Assembly: GCA_037178855.1 (NCBI GenBank)
Contig: JASJZC010000003.1
Span: forward strand, 1,302,001 to 1,366,000
From: Oscheius sp. JU75
Taxonomy: Eukaryota > Nematoda > Chromadorea > Rhabditida > Rhabditidae
Direction of reading: 5' to 3'
Length of the DNA: 64,000 nucleotides
Shown here: one piece after another, positions 44,381-55,946 of the stretch
Position numbering within the stretch: position 1 is the stretch's first letter
Layout: each line of letters begins with the position of its first letter
Program-made: the position numbers and the translations under genes
Notes under the pieces: generated by a model
What the model was told of the DNA's origin: nothing
What the model saw: only the letters and a program-made list of their open reading frames with translations
Database searches by the model: none

Positions 44381-45155
44381 ATGGAAGCTGCCGAGCCCAA
44401 CAACGACGGCCAACAAGATGTCCAGCGTCCTGTCCTGCTTCAATGCCTGCCCCAAGCCATTCAGAGCTGCCTGGGCCGAATTCTCTCGGAGAATGCTCTC
44501 AAGGGACATCTGATAGCCTACTGGTTCTACATGATGGCCCAGATCGTGAGCGACTCGAACGAAAACCACAGCCCCTGCCTGCTGCTCTTCACTCTGGGCG
44601 CTGGCGTCTCCATCACCTTAGCTCTCATGGCCATCTCCGCCCAGTCGGCCGGGCTTCTCTTCCCGGTCAGCGTGATGTCCGTGCTGGAATGGCTCCGTCT
44701 GCAGTTCTACTGGCTCGTCGTGACGGCACATCGCTGCAGAATTAGCTTTTTGGATGGGAACTGGGTTCCGATACCCTTGAACGACAGATGGGACCATATC
44801 ACTCAGGTAGGCTACTCTCTGTCTCTCTGAACACAAGCATATTCAGGTTCTTTATCTCTGCCTGGCCTTCTACTTCGTCCTCATCTTCCTCACAGTGCTG
44901 ACCATGATGACTAAGTACAGTAATGACGCTCTACAGCGCGAGCTGAACGAGCCGGCCTTTGTGATCCCGCATCAGATCCCCGGCTTCATTATTCCGCTTC
45001 AACGACGCGAATTTGTCGATTGCGATGAGGACGACCCGCCAAACTACTCTCTCGTCATCCGGGAGCCGCCGGAACACGTCCAGACGGCCAAGGAAGAGAC
45101 GTCTCCACCCCGCTATACGCAATTGTCCAAGTTGGAACGACGTCCGGTAGGGTAA
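44381..45155 (+). CDS. multi-pass membrane protein with C-terminal PPxY motifs
   Basis: Exons 44381-44806 and 44847-45155 give 244 aa. After a polar start (MEAAEPNNDGQQDVQ) there are hydrophobic stretches around HLIAYWFYMMAQI, CLLLFTLGAGVSITLALMAI, GLLFPVSVMSVLEWL and, in exon 2, VLYLCLAFYFVLIFLTVLTM, so about four spans. The C-terminal cytoplasmic tail carries two PY motifs, PPNY and PPRY, which bind WW domains of NEDD4-family ubiquitin ligases. Four spans plus a PY-rich tail is the layout of the lysosomal LAPTM family, but I do not see a decisive LAPTM signature; other small nematode tetraspan families are possible. An AATAAA-like signal follows about 20 nt after the stop. Confidence 0.75.
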
Positions 45156-45420
45156 AAAGAGACACAAACATGGAAATAAAAAATATTTACTACCTCGGGT
45201 CAGTATTATTCTTATCTCTACAGAGACAGAAAGACAGAAACAGGGTAAGACAAAGAGACAGTGACAGAAAGACCGAGAGGTATATAATTTGAACACTCGA
45301 AAAGCGTCGATAGTTTCCGTCTACCTATTACTCCAAAAAGTTTTTCAACGCACATTACGTTTATACTTGCACTACAAAAGCCTGAAGATAGATCGCCCAG
45401 AACAATTGGTTCGAGCATAA

Positions 45421-45528
45421 ATGGGAGTTTGCTGCAGCAAGAAAAAGGTGCAGAAGCCACCCGATCCAGTGGCAGCTCCATTGGCGCAACAGCAGCCGGA
45501 CCAGTCTAAAAATGGCCAAGGAGGGTGA
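45421..45528 (+). CDS. 35-aa peptide with MGxCC lipidation motif
   Basis: Small frame starting MGVCCSKKKVQKPPDPVAAP and ending GQGG, stop TGA at 45526-45528. Gly2 followed by Cys4-Cys5 and a Lys cluster is a textbook myristoylation plus palmitoylation membrane anchor; the rest is Pro/Gln-rich. It may be complete or the first exon of a longer protein. It lies between the PPxY membrane protein gene and NOP2. Family unknown. Confidence 0.4.
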   Translation: MGVCCSKKKVQKPPDPVAAPLAQQQPDQSKNGQGG

Positions 45529-45817
45529 TCTAAACGCCTCGACAGCGAGTATGTACTCATGTTAGCCTTGAGCCATAAGCTGGTTTTTGGAGAAGAAAAT
45601 GATCAACTACATTTTCCGAGTAGCGCGGGTTTGATTCTTTCCAATGTTTTTTGACTTTCTGAAGATTTCAAATCACCAAAACGTCCTGAAAGGAAAGATT
45701 TATGATTGAGGGAACAGAACTAACAATGAACGGGTCAACAAGAATAAATGTGAGAGAGGGACATTTAACGGCAGAAACAAGATATATAACGTGTAACAAA
45801 CAACAACAAAAAACTGC
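45529..45817. other. convergent spacer before the NOP2 stop
   Basis: AT-rich, no gene seen. Probably holds 3' ends of neighbours. Confidence 0.35.
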
Positions 45818-48800
45818 TTACTTAGCCGGGCCGGTCACCTTGGCCAGCATCTTCTTTCTCTTGTTCTTGATCTTGCTGGCGCCGGTACGGGCGGCGGCTC
45901 TCTTCGGTACCTTCGACTTGAACGTCTTCTCCTTCTTCGGTTTGGCCACGTTGCCCTTCTGCAAATTGAGTTTTCGATAAGAGTTTTGCAAACCGTTTAC
46001 AAATCCATAACGGGGCAAAGGTTTTTGCCGTCTTGTGAAACTTTGCAAAACATATTTGGTGAGGTTATTATGCCGAAAATATACTGGAAATAATCACTTT
46101 TTCCGAACATCCAATTTTGCGCGCCGAATTCAAACAGGGTAGGGTTCGTTTTGATAACTTTTTATAAAGAACCATTTCGTAGTTATTTCAGCTTTTTGAG
46201 TATGAATTTTCAATCATATTTAGGAGTTTCCGAGCTTCCAACAGTCAAAAAACAACGACTCTAACTGGTAGTTGAGGCCTCACAAAGTTACAGCCCTTCA
46301 AAGCTTAGTCAGTTAGTGTACTGGTAAGAGGCGCCACTCTCGAACCAGGCGACCCGGGTACAAGTCCCGTGGATGACAACTTTCTTTAAAATGCTATTTT
46401 TAGAAAACAACGACATGAGAAAGGGTAGAAAAATGAGAAGTTGATAGGTTTACCAGAACATTAGCCCAAAGAGGCGACTTATGATATGAAAAAAGCTTAC
46501 CGTATTGAACCCGTCATCCTCGGCAAATTTGGCGGCCTTTTCTAGATTTTTGCGCTGATTGCGCTTCTTCTTGGCTTGTCTCTGTCCGACGCCAGCAGCT
46601 CGGACCGGCTTGTCCTCCTCATCGTCGTCACTCTCATCCTCGTTCTTTCTCTTTTTGCCCTTCTTCTTGGCCTCTCCGTTTTCCTTGTTCTTCTTCTCCT
46701 CCACCTTCTCGTTATGCTCCTGTAATTTTTTTTAGGTTTCAAACCCAAAAAAGGAAACTAACAATGTCGACCGTGGCCTTGCCATGTTTAGCATTCGAGA
46801 GTTTCTTGATCTTGGCCACGAAGAATCCGTCGATATTGTGCACGTGGGGATAATAGCGTCGGGTGAGGTTCAGCGACGGGTGGAAACGGTAGTCGCGGAA
46901 TCTGGAAATTGGAAAGATTAAAAGAGAAAAAGATGAGTTTCTCCCTGTACTGCTTTGGCTGATATTTCTTTTTGCAGACGGTCAGATTCCTGGCATTGCT
47001 TCATACAAACTTGTGCCACCTAGCCTCGACCATTTCCAGTCTATGTGGATGTCTTTCGTTCGTAGCCTTGAGCCAGTGGTCAACTGATCTCTCCCATGGC
47101 AGGGATAGGCAGAGAGGAGAGTCGCACTATCCGAGGAAAATTAACAAGGGGACCCTTCTGCCAAACCCAAACGGAAGGAGAATTGCGTGGAAAAAAACCA
47201 AAAGAAGGTGAGACACAAACTTTTTTTCTTGGACCGCAAACATCCATTTGACCCCTAGAGTCACTGCTGCCCCGTCAAGTTATTAGATTGGGAAGCCTGT
47301 TGTGAGTTCAGTTTGCGGTGGCTCAAAGGCTATGAGGTTGATCAGGACATGTTGAAAAGTTTTGAAATTGGCGGAGCAAATTGCCAGAAGATGGCGTCAA
47401 CAGTCAATTGGCAGGGTTTCGGAGGCAGAATATGCCAGCTAGGATCACAAAACTCGGAGTGGTAAGATTGACTGGATCATCTAGGAGTATGGCCTAATTT
47501 CCGCCAGTTTAACCAGATTTTCTTGTTCCGTTAAGTTTGAAAAGTGTCAACCTTTTCCGGTCATTTCAATCGTGTCATATTGCCAACATATCAAAAATCT
47601 ACCTCGTGAATCCTTCAACTCCAACATCCAGACCGAGAGGGACAAGTTCGCAGTGTCGCTTCGAGAGAGCATAATTGACGACGGCCTCGTTTTCCTCGCA
47701 CAGCACGGAGCAGGTCGAGTAGACGAGATAGCCACCACTGGGAGAGCTGGCATCCAAAGCGTCCAGGGCCGAGATGATCAGCTCGCGCTGGATTGTATGT
47801 CTAAAATTCCCTTTTCTGTGAAAAAATATATGGAACGAACTTTTTCTGGACATCCTGACTGGACTTGGATGTCTTGACGGACGAATCCTTCCAGATGACT
47901 CCGGTTCCAGAGCATGGGGCGTCGAGGAGAATGCGGTCGAAGCCGTTCGGCGCAATTTTGGCAAATTCCAGAGCGTTCAGATTGCAGATGACGGCGTTAT
48001 TGACGCCGAGACGATGGAGATTTCCGATGACGGCACGGGTACGGTCGAACTGAAAATTGTGGAGCGTTAGTCCCTTGTCCTTAGCATTTTTGAGAGGCCC
48101 CAAACGAGCATGAATGCCTAAAAACTTCTTTCGTTGCGTAGCGCAGTCGGGTAGAGCTCCAACTACGAACCAAATACGCCGTGTTTGATTCCCTGGCTTG
48201 ACAAAAATTGGTACAAGGTCTCGCATCTCGTGGGATGAACTGATTTTGGACCGACTTGCATCAATCATGCAGCTCCTAGCGGCGCGATCAAGTGTTCAAA
48301 GGGTCCGGGTTCAGATTTCGAGCTATAAGTTTGAAGTAAGCAGACCAGCGCGGTCGGTTAGAGCTCCAACGAGGGTGCCAAACATGTCGGGTTCTTTTCC
48401 CAGGCTTGACTTCTCCCCATGTCGTACTCGGAGACCTTCTGGACTCGTTTCGCAACATTTCTTCAGTACAGAGGTTTGTTTCCCGCGCTCAAGATTCATT
48501 CTCGGGGTCAGTGACTGATCTCTACCACAACTGGAATCGGCAGAGGGGGTCGCGCAGACCATAGAAAATGAATAGGGTGGACCCTCATGTATACAACCTT
48601 AAAATTTTCGAAATATTTAGGGGCTCTAAATCGCGCACAAAACCCACGTTAAGATCGTTGGCGAAGAGAACTCCGCTGTTCTTCATCAAGGCCGCAATGT
48701 GTGAGGTCTTTCCTCCCGGAGCGGAGCACATGTCCAGGACGCGATCTCCGGGCTGTGGCGCCAGGGCCATCACAGGCAGGAACGAGTTCAGTCCCTGGAT

Positions 48801-50097
48801 CATATAATGTCCGGCCAGATATTCCGGGGTGGCTCCGACCGGCACTTGACTGTCGTAGACGACGAGCCCGACCTTGGTCCACGGGGCTGCCGGATCGACG
48901 TTCATTCCGCGAGCGATGAGCGACTTGGCCAGATCTCCGCGCCGGGTCTTCAGCGTGTTTGTGCGAATTGTCACGGGGCGGGCCTGGTCATTCGCGTCGA
49001 GGAATTCCAGCAACTAGAATGGGACTTTCAGGTCGAAGAAGTGGAAAATACGAACCTCATTGCCATTGGGGAAGAGCTGAATGAACTTGGTCATGAGATA
49101 CTCGTTGTAGCCGTACTGCGCGCACAGGTCCTTGGTCAGTATAGCGATGTAGTCGTCGCGGCTGCGGCCATCTTGACGACGGGCCTTGAAGTCGCCGAGA
49201 ACCTGGAAATTTGAAGATTTTTCGCGTCTAGTGAGTGAAATAAGGCTGAAAATCATATTTTTCATCAGTGATCTAGTAGCTAACACGACAGATTGCCAAT
49301 GGAACGACCCAGGTTCGACTCCCGGCTAATCTTTTCGGTTTTTGCTAAGACCAATTCCGTAGAAAACGAACCTGAATGACATCTCTCACACGGTCGCGAA
49401 TAATCTGTAGATTCGGGACCTCTCTGAGCTCCTTCTCGACCTCGTCCACACTGGGCAGCTCGACACGTTCCTGTCCTCCAATGTTCAGCTGGAGTTCCTC
49501 GGCGTTTTCGGCGCTAAATCAATTTTTTTAACATGGTTCAAAAATTAAACAAACTCCATCTGGGCCTTCTTCTTGTCAAGTTTCTTCGACTTTCTTTCGA
49601 TCGGGAGCTCATCCTCGTCCTCGAAAGAGCCTCGGTCCTCATCTCCCGACGAGGATCCATCGAAATTGTCGTCCATGACATCATCATCGTCGTCCTCGAA
49701 ATCCCCGAGATCCATGTCCTCCTCGTCACCTTCCTCGTCGTCGAACAGCTGCGCGCGCTTGATCTCCTGATTCTTGGCCTTTTTCGTCGAAGGAGTTGTT
49801 CCTTCTGGCTAAAAATTCTGGTTGTTCGGATAGAAAAGGGGCAAGAACGAACCTCGTCAAAGAGGGGATCTGCTGTGAGCTTGTTTTTCTTCTTCAGCGG
49901 TTGTTTCACGGCCTCGGAGCCGTTTTTCGTCGTCTTTTCTTCTCCACTCTTCTGAAATTAACTTATGTATGATTGTTTTTTTTTTTAGGAAAGTTGAAGT
50001 AGAATTAGGGGAAACTTACTGCTCTGACGATTTTCTTCTTCTTGCCGCCATCCTCTTCTGTCTTTTTGACGGCCTTCTTCTTTTTTAACAAGGCCAT
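45818..50097 (-). CDS. NOP2: NOP2/NOL1 25S-28S rRNA cytosine-5 methyltransferase
   Basis: Nucleolar RNA methyltransferase that methylates C5 of a large-subunit rRNA cytosine and is needed for 60S assembly (NSUN1 in humans). The N-terminus [20 protein letters not shown] is basic, then comes an acidic Asp/Glu-rich region. The conserved pre-domain includes [20 protein letters not shown] and [11 protein letters not shown]. The catalytic domain has [31 protein letters not shown] motif [15 protein letters not shown] (about 48701-48733), [15 protein letters not shown] with the motif IV Cys (about 47905) and [15 protein letters not shown] with the motif VI Cys (about 47710). After [20 protein letters not shown] comes a Lys/Glu-rich tail. 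Both catalytic cysteines are intact. Start: ATG 5 nt behind AATTTTCAG. Several introns carry tRNA-like insertions. Confidence 0.93.
46312..46380 (+). repeat. tRNA-like element in a NOP2 intron
   Basis: A-box-like TTAGTCAGTTAGTGTACTGG and B-box-like CCCGGGTACAAGTCCCGTGG at tRNA spacing, but anticodon and acceptor stems do not form convincingly. Opposite strand to NOP2. Confidence 0.5.
48133..48414 (+). repeat. two tandem tRNA-like elements in a NOP2 intron
   Basis: Copies at about 48133-48205 and 48344-48414 share GTAGCGCAGTCGGGTAGAGC versus AGCGCGGTCGGTTAGAGC, then CTCCAAC, then a worn B box (TTTGATTCCCTGGCTTGAC; TTCTTTTCCCAGGCTTGAC). They are related to each other and decayed relative to a functional tRNA. 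Confidence 0.55.
49262..49330 (+). repeat. tRNA-like element in a NOP2 intron
   Basis: TCTAGTAGCTAACACGACAG followed by a good B box, CCAGGTTCGACTCCCGGC. Only the T-arm is convincing. Confidence 0.5.
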
Positions 50098-51475
50098 TCT
50101 GTCTGAAAATTGTCAATTTTACAAGAAATTCTGAAAATGAAAAGTATTCCAAACATGGTGAGTTAAAAAAACGAAGAAAAGCGAAACACAGCCAGTTTGG
50201 ATTAAAAATCAACGAGAATCCCAATGTACGCTGTAAAGAAAGGCAGGTGGGGCGTGATAACCTCTCTACCGCCGCGCAATCCTCGAGAAAAAAAAACTAC
50301 TTGCCAAGAATTGATTCACTTTGCGCTGTATTCAGTCACAAAACTGAAAAACTGGTCTCAGAGAGCAAACAATACTGTAAGAGCTTCAAATAAACGTCAT
50401 GAACGCAGAACAAGTGTTTTCGTTAGTGAGACGATTTTTCTACGTAAAACAAAGATGTTTTCGTGGAAAATAAAGCAAGATGGCAAAGAAATATCGTTCA
50501 TTCAGTACGATTTATTTCGGGAGCTTGTTGTGCATTCTCAAAATAATGTAGCAAACGTATTTCCACGTCTTCTACAATAAAATTCACCAGATAGCGACAG
50601 AGAAACGGGAAAAATGAAGAGAATTTTAGGACTTGGGAGAAAAATTAAAGGACTGTACGAAAAGCAGGTCTCTATAACAATTCGTTATGAGACCCTTCGG
50701 GAAATTTAGCGTTATTTTTGTGGCAAAAGACATGGTTTGCCAAAAAAACACCGCTTGGAAGCATAGATTTTTCAAAAAGGATTGGAAAGCTAGGAAAGAG
50801 ATTAAAAATTGCTTATGAAATTTAAAGCTAAGAGTGAATGGTGTTATCTTTGATCTGTGCTTGACGCCAGACTCGTCTTGACATCTGATCCTCTACTTTT
50901 TGCTGTCGGTTTGGACAGATTCCTCACCGTCTCCGATGCCATCTCCAAGTCTTCCTTTTTTTTCTTGCTCCCGTATCGACGCCACAAACAAAACTGTCAT
51001 TATGACGGAAGCAAAAATTTTAATCAAGGGCGTCTGGTTCGATTCTCCTCAACAGTAAATCTCTCTTATTGAGACAAAGAGATAGCAAGACAGGCAAAAA
51101 GCTGAATATCTTCATTGTTTAATCCATGTTTTTCTAGTCTAGACTTTATTCTGTCTCTCTCTCTTTCTCTCTTTGTCTCTCTGTCTTTCTGTCTCTCTGT
51201 ATCTTTGTTCCTTTAACCAAAACATCTACAAACCTTGTATTAGATGAAACTTCACGTCTCGCTGCTCTTCTCAAATCGGCAGCAAGTCTTCTCCCTCTTC
51301 TCCCGCAACCTCGTCCGACTTGTGCTGTAGACGTAGCGTCCGAACTTCTTGAGTGCGAATCAGAAGGTCTCCTTTGGCAGTCGTCCTCCTCTTCGTCCAC
51401 AATCATGGCCAGCAGATTAGCCAGATCCTCGCTGAGGACGTTTCTAATCGACTAATTTGGTATTCCAACTCTTAC
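50098..51475. other. intergenic region with low-complexity tract
   Basis: No gene is confidently seen. A CTCTGTCT/CTTTCTCT tract lies near 51150-51205. A minus-strand frame with an acidic start (MIVDEEEDD...) around 51406-51200 may be a downstream exon of the next gene, but the splice phase does not close. Confidence 0.35.
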
Positions 51476-51963
51476 TTCTAAAAAAAATTTGATGAAGTTC
51501 TGTCTTTATCTCTGGCTTGCTGCTTCCTTCCAGTTTCTGAATCAGCACATCATCAATCTCTCTCATTTTCCGAACACTCGAAGCTCGTTTTTTCCTTACG
51601 ATCGTATCCTCTTCCTGAATTTGCAAGTAAGATTCAGTGAAAGTCTGACCTACTACGACATTCTCAAGAACCAGCTTCTGATCAGTTTTCATATGAGACG
51701 GCCATGAACATCCGCACTCTTTACATTTAGAATTCCCTGGTCGAAACATTGACATTTTTGTACCGGAACTTCAGAAGTAATGTGCAGTCTTGCAGTGGAA
51801 GTCTCAGAGCGTTTAAAAAACGAAGTTGGTTGAGAACAGTGACAGTGAAAGTGCAGTCATTTACCGTTTACTTATTTTCATTGATAGCCTTCTCCAGATT
51901 CCGAATATTCCTCTGACTTTCCTCTAAAGACTCCAGCATAACGTTGATCACAGTCACAGTCAT
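51476..51963 (-). CDS. fragment resembling the C-terminal part of AIG1-type GTPase family proteins
   Basis: Two minus-strand segments. The first, from an ATG at 51963, reads MTVTVINVMLESLEESQRNI and on to RNLEKAINEN, a short coiled-coil. The second (about 51755-51476) has a zinc-like cluster FRPGNSKCKECGCSWPSHM, followed by a Glu/Lys helix-rich part. A coiled-coil followed by a C-x2-CGCSW-x2-HM motif is the arrangement found downstream of the G domain in large GTPase families of nematodes and fungi. No G domain (GxxxxGKS) is visible nearby, so this is a broken gene or a stand-alone derivative. The exon junctions are uncertain. Confidence 0.4.
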
Positions 51964-52673
51964 ACTGTTAGACGGGAGTATGAGAACTTTTAGTCTATAG
52001 TTATATTCCCTCGTCCTGGTCTAGACTCTCTTTCGAACCAGACTGTTGTTCCTCTGTGTTTCTACGAGATCACGTGAGGACTGAAGTGCACACAAACACT
52101 GGGCCAGCTGTCTAGAATAACACGTAAACAAGCGTTCTTCCCGCCCCGCGCGGGCATCCTTTAAAAGACGACCACATGCTATTCTCCGCTGCTCCTTCTT
52201 TTTTGCAAAACTTGTCTTTCAATTAATTCCGAGTCAAGCGCCATAGCCTTTGTCTGAAGCTACATCATAGAGCTTTTTTTTTACTAATTGTTCAAGACAA
52301 AACCAGACGATTAGCTGAAAATCTATTATTCTCATTTCGTGTCAAAGGATACTTTCAAAGAAGAAATTGATCTCGCAAAGAAATTCAGAGAAAACCAGAC
52401 GGCGCAGATAATTCAGCGGAAAATCAAATTTTCAAGCAAACCAAATCGACATCTTCCTGCTTGAGTTTCTACCTTTTACTTTTTCCCATTTCCTCTGAAA
52501 TATTTCAGTAACAGGCTATTAAATATGAGATTACTTTCGAGCTCTTACGCAACAGCTTGTTTTTGTTGTTAGCTCCGCAACACGAGCAGATAAACATGTC
52601 TGCCCTTGTTTACTCCTTTCTAATTCTTCACATTTCCGTTTTTATCTCGACGGATTTTTTCAGAAAAAAAGCA

Positions 52674-53322
52674 ATGGACAACTCTCGCCCAATCGACCCC
52701 TCTCCCATCATTACTTCTGCCCAGCCCAAGGCCCAGGAGCAGCCTCGTCAGCCGCCCTCGGAACGACAGGCCGGTCAACAGAAAATGGTAAGCATTATTT
52801 TTATTCTTGTTTATGAGTTTTTTTTATCAGAGAGATGAACGCGACAAGAATCTGCAATCTCGTCTGTCTCAGTCGAACGTGCCACCTCCGCAGACGACGC
52901 CTCTTGACGAGAAGGTCAATCAGTAAGAAAGCTACCCTTATTTTCTAATAAAAGTGAATCAATCGAAAATATTGTTGTGATTCAAAACAGTTGTGCAGAT
53001 TCATTGTTCAGCTCGACAGAAAGAACATGGTCGAACCGCAGTATCTTCAACAGATAAATGGTGGTATTTTTAGACAGGTCTGCTTACCTAACGTAAGTTG
53101 CTGGCCGTCACCAGCCGGCTTCGCCTTCTGTCGGTGGTGCTATGGTTTCTATATGTTGCAGTTGGAATTCAATATCCGTTGGTCCAACATCCATTGAACA
53201 ATTTGAATAATTTACGTCGTCTTATCAAATTTTCACTTCTTTTCGTCACTTTTTCTTCCTCTTAGGCTCCTCACTCACCACCTGAATCGACTCCCTCTTC
53301 AGATTCAACTTCTAATGCTTGA
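52674..53322 (+). CDS. 113-aa Pro/Gln-rich small protein, family unknown
   Basis: Four exons (52674-52787, 52831-52922, 52999-53077, 53266-53322) with consensus junctions sum to exactly 114 codons. The ATG lies 10 nt after TTTTTTCAG, so it was preferred to an upstream hydrophobic frame (ATG 52596) that this acceptor would remove. The N-terminus is disordered (MDNSRPIDPSPIITSAQPKA). Then comes a helical polar segment RDERDKNLQSRLSQSNVPPP, a short amphipathic piece DEKVNQFIVQLDRKNMVEPQ and a Ser/Pro tail APHSPPESTPSS. I do not recognise the family. The consistent splice phases support a real gene, perhaps a small subunit of a nuclear complex, which is a guess. Confidence 0.6.
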
Positions 53323-54491
53323 TAGCTCGTCGAGAGGTTTTCATTTCAGAAGCAAGATACTTGCTTCGTTCGTAAAAAGCAAACAGCTTCAATACAAGAG
53401 CGACCTCTTCCAATTGCTGCCAGTGGAAATCGACCAAATGACGCATTTTGATACAAGTTCGAGCCAGTCTTCCTTGACTGGTAGCAGGCATCTGTACTTC
53501 TATAAATGAAAGTATTCAAAATAATTTTCAGCTTCTCACAAATCTTTACTACAAGCCCTTAGGAAAGAGAGTTGAGAGGGACAGTCGGCCGAGTGTAACG
53601 CAGATCAAGAATCCATTTTACATAATATGAGTCGAGCATTGTGACTGTATAACTGACTAGGAATGCGGTAAACGACACATAAGAAACTCGATAACCCAGG
53701 ACGCCTTTGCGAGAAATCTGAAATCCACGCAGAGTCGACCCTTGGTTTTACACCTCCAGAAAAGCTTCTTGTATTCCGGGGGGTTGAATCGTGAAGGATC
53801 TATGCATTTTCAAAAGAAACTGCTCATAACCCGGTAAACTGATCTTTGTCCCCCTTCCTCGTTGTCTCTCCGTACCTCTGTCTGAAGTCACTGCCAATTA
53901 GTACTAGTCACTTTGTGCACACAATTACTGTTGAGGATTAGAGGTGACAAGTCAAGTTAAGATCTGTCAGTTCTACAGGTAGTCATTGAGAGAACTTTGC
54001 TCCATTCGTTGTAGATCAGGTTTTCTTGGATTTTTGGGCCAGGAAACCAGAAGAATATAGCTGGTAGAGTCACAGAACTTATTTTCGATATTTCTGGCAT
54101 AAACCCCTGTCCATCAAACCCCCAAGTCGGGTTTTCGTTTTTCTCGTTACTATGTCCTGGATGACGCGAAATCCTCTCGTGCTCACTTTTCTAATATTCA
54201 TCCTTTACTAATATTCAGGCCTCACTCGACTAATGAACAACAAGTCCATAAGCTGCAGTCGAGTCCTTTCAAAACATGCAAGAAGTGAGGAAAACATTCG
54301 AAGTATCGATTTCTTGGTCATATCCCCAATCTTTTAAGCCCAGAGACCATTTCGGTCATATCCCTCATTTCCTGGAAATACGAGTCGAGAGTCATGAGTC
54401 AAGAGACGATTACGAATTTTTCGTTTCTCCCACCCGTTTCGACTTTCACATTTTGGACGGAAAGTACTGCAGACTAAGAGTTCAGAAAGTT

Positions 54492-54494
<3 letters not shown>

Positions 54495-54524
<30 letters not shown>
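54495..54524 (+). repeat. (CT)n microsatellite
   Basis: About fifteen uninterrupted CT units. Confidence 0.95.
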
Positions 54525-54526
<2 letters not shown>

Positions 54527-55876
54527 GTTCACCTCTTATACGTTAGTTTTCCTGCTGCTCTCTCGCAGTTTTAAACCTTGGTCTTCCCTGAAGAATGCAC
54601 CGTGTCAACCTACCCGGGCCTAGGAGGAACGCCCAGACGAATGTGAAGAAATCATGCAAGACTCATCATGGGAATGATGGTGAGTTGCGTGACACTCCGT
54701 CTCTTTCTCTGTCTCTCACAATACTGAACTGACCACTAAACACTCCTGTTATCTGTCCAGTTCCTTGAAACTATGTTGACCCACACTCTTATCTGAATGT
54801 CCTCACTAAAACTGTCTTGTCTGATAGTTCCCCTGAGCCTTTGAAGGAGACTCTGTACTATTATTCCCTTTGTCTAGATCACACCCCCCACGGGACTGAT
54901 CAGAGGGTGAAAGATCGAGTGACCAATAGTGGTGGTCATCTGGTCAACCCACACTTTCGTCCCAGACTGTCTGGCCTTGACTGCCAGATTTTAAGCGTGG
55001 AAATGCACTTCATGTCTGGGAATAATAACTGGCTTGTTGTCTCTTAAGCACTGAAATTTGGTCTCTACCTAATAAGTACAAGAGCGATCAGCTGTGCAGC
55101 GTGCAACAGGAAGCAGGTATGATTTTCAAGGAAAACCAGCTGGTCGACGGGGAAACTGCATCTTGGCGTGAGGGGAAAGAGATAGAAATTGCTTGAAATC
55201 TAGCTTGGCTTGGAGACAGAGAGACGGAGAGAGATAGAGAACAGACTACCTATACAACTCCCTGACCCACCCATCCTTTGCCCTCATGCCCACTCTCTCT
55301 CGTCCCGAATAACACCTGTCCTGACCTAGTGTTCTCTTGACTCTCAGCTCCTACGATTGCTCGTACTCTGTTGCATCATGACCCTCTCTTTCCTCTCCTG
55401 GTACGAGTACACAAGGACTCCAGTATTTGAACTCAGGATCTATGAGGCTTCTCTATTTTCTTGTCCTTTGGCATCGCTTCTGACCGTTCTATAAGCAGAC
55501 CGGGAACTGTCTCTTTGCCACCTCAATATCTTTCTCTCTCTCCGCTTTTTTTTACTATTGGGTCACAGTGGGCGGGACTCTGGGGGTGGGAGATAGCCTT
55601 GTCCTTCCTAGGGACCACCTTCTTCCTATTCCAGTCTCTTCGAAGTCTTGTTCCGATGTTCTCTCTTTCTCTACAAATCACTTTGTCTTCACCTATTCTT
55701 CATTTTCCGACTCTTTACAGTGTCTAGACTTCCACCGAGAGATGACTCCCAGACCTATCCCCACCAGTCACGCTGAGCGCATCTCCGGTAGGTTCATGCA
55801 TTTTTGCGGGAAGAGAAAAAACAAGGAAATTAAATGAAATATTATGATTCGACTATAATGATTCAAAAAGCCGTCT

Positions 55877-55946
55877 GGAGCTCTCGGGATTCGAACCCGA
55901 CCCATTGCTTAGTAGTCGGGGTGCTAACCGACCGAGCTACGAATGC
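55877..55946 (-). pseudogene. tRNA pseudogene
   Basis: On the minus strand: GCATTCG acceptor strand, TAGCTCGGTCGGTTAGC (A box), and a perfect T-arm TCGGGTTCGAATCCCGA, with acceptor partner CGAGAGC (one A-A mismatch and one wobble). The anticodon stem CCCCG/GCAAT does not pair, and the D-stem is broken. A and B boxes look intact, so it could still be transcribed, but not as a functional tRNA. Confidence 0.6.

Noticed and set aside
52596-52673. Upstream ATG with a hydrophobic lead for the 113-aa protein
   Set aside because: A strong TTTTTTCAG just before the downstream ATG would remove it; the apparent signal sequence is AT-rich non-coding in character.
53323-53509. Continuation frame after the 113-aa protein (SSSRGFHFRSKILASF...)
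   Set aside because: Would need a different splice phase; the phase-0 join at 53077/53266 closes the protein at 53322.
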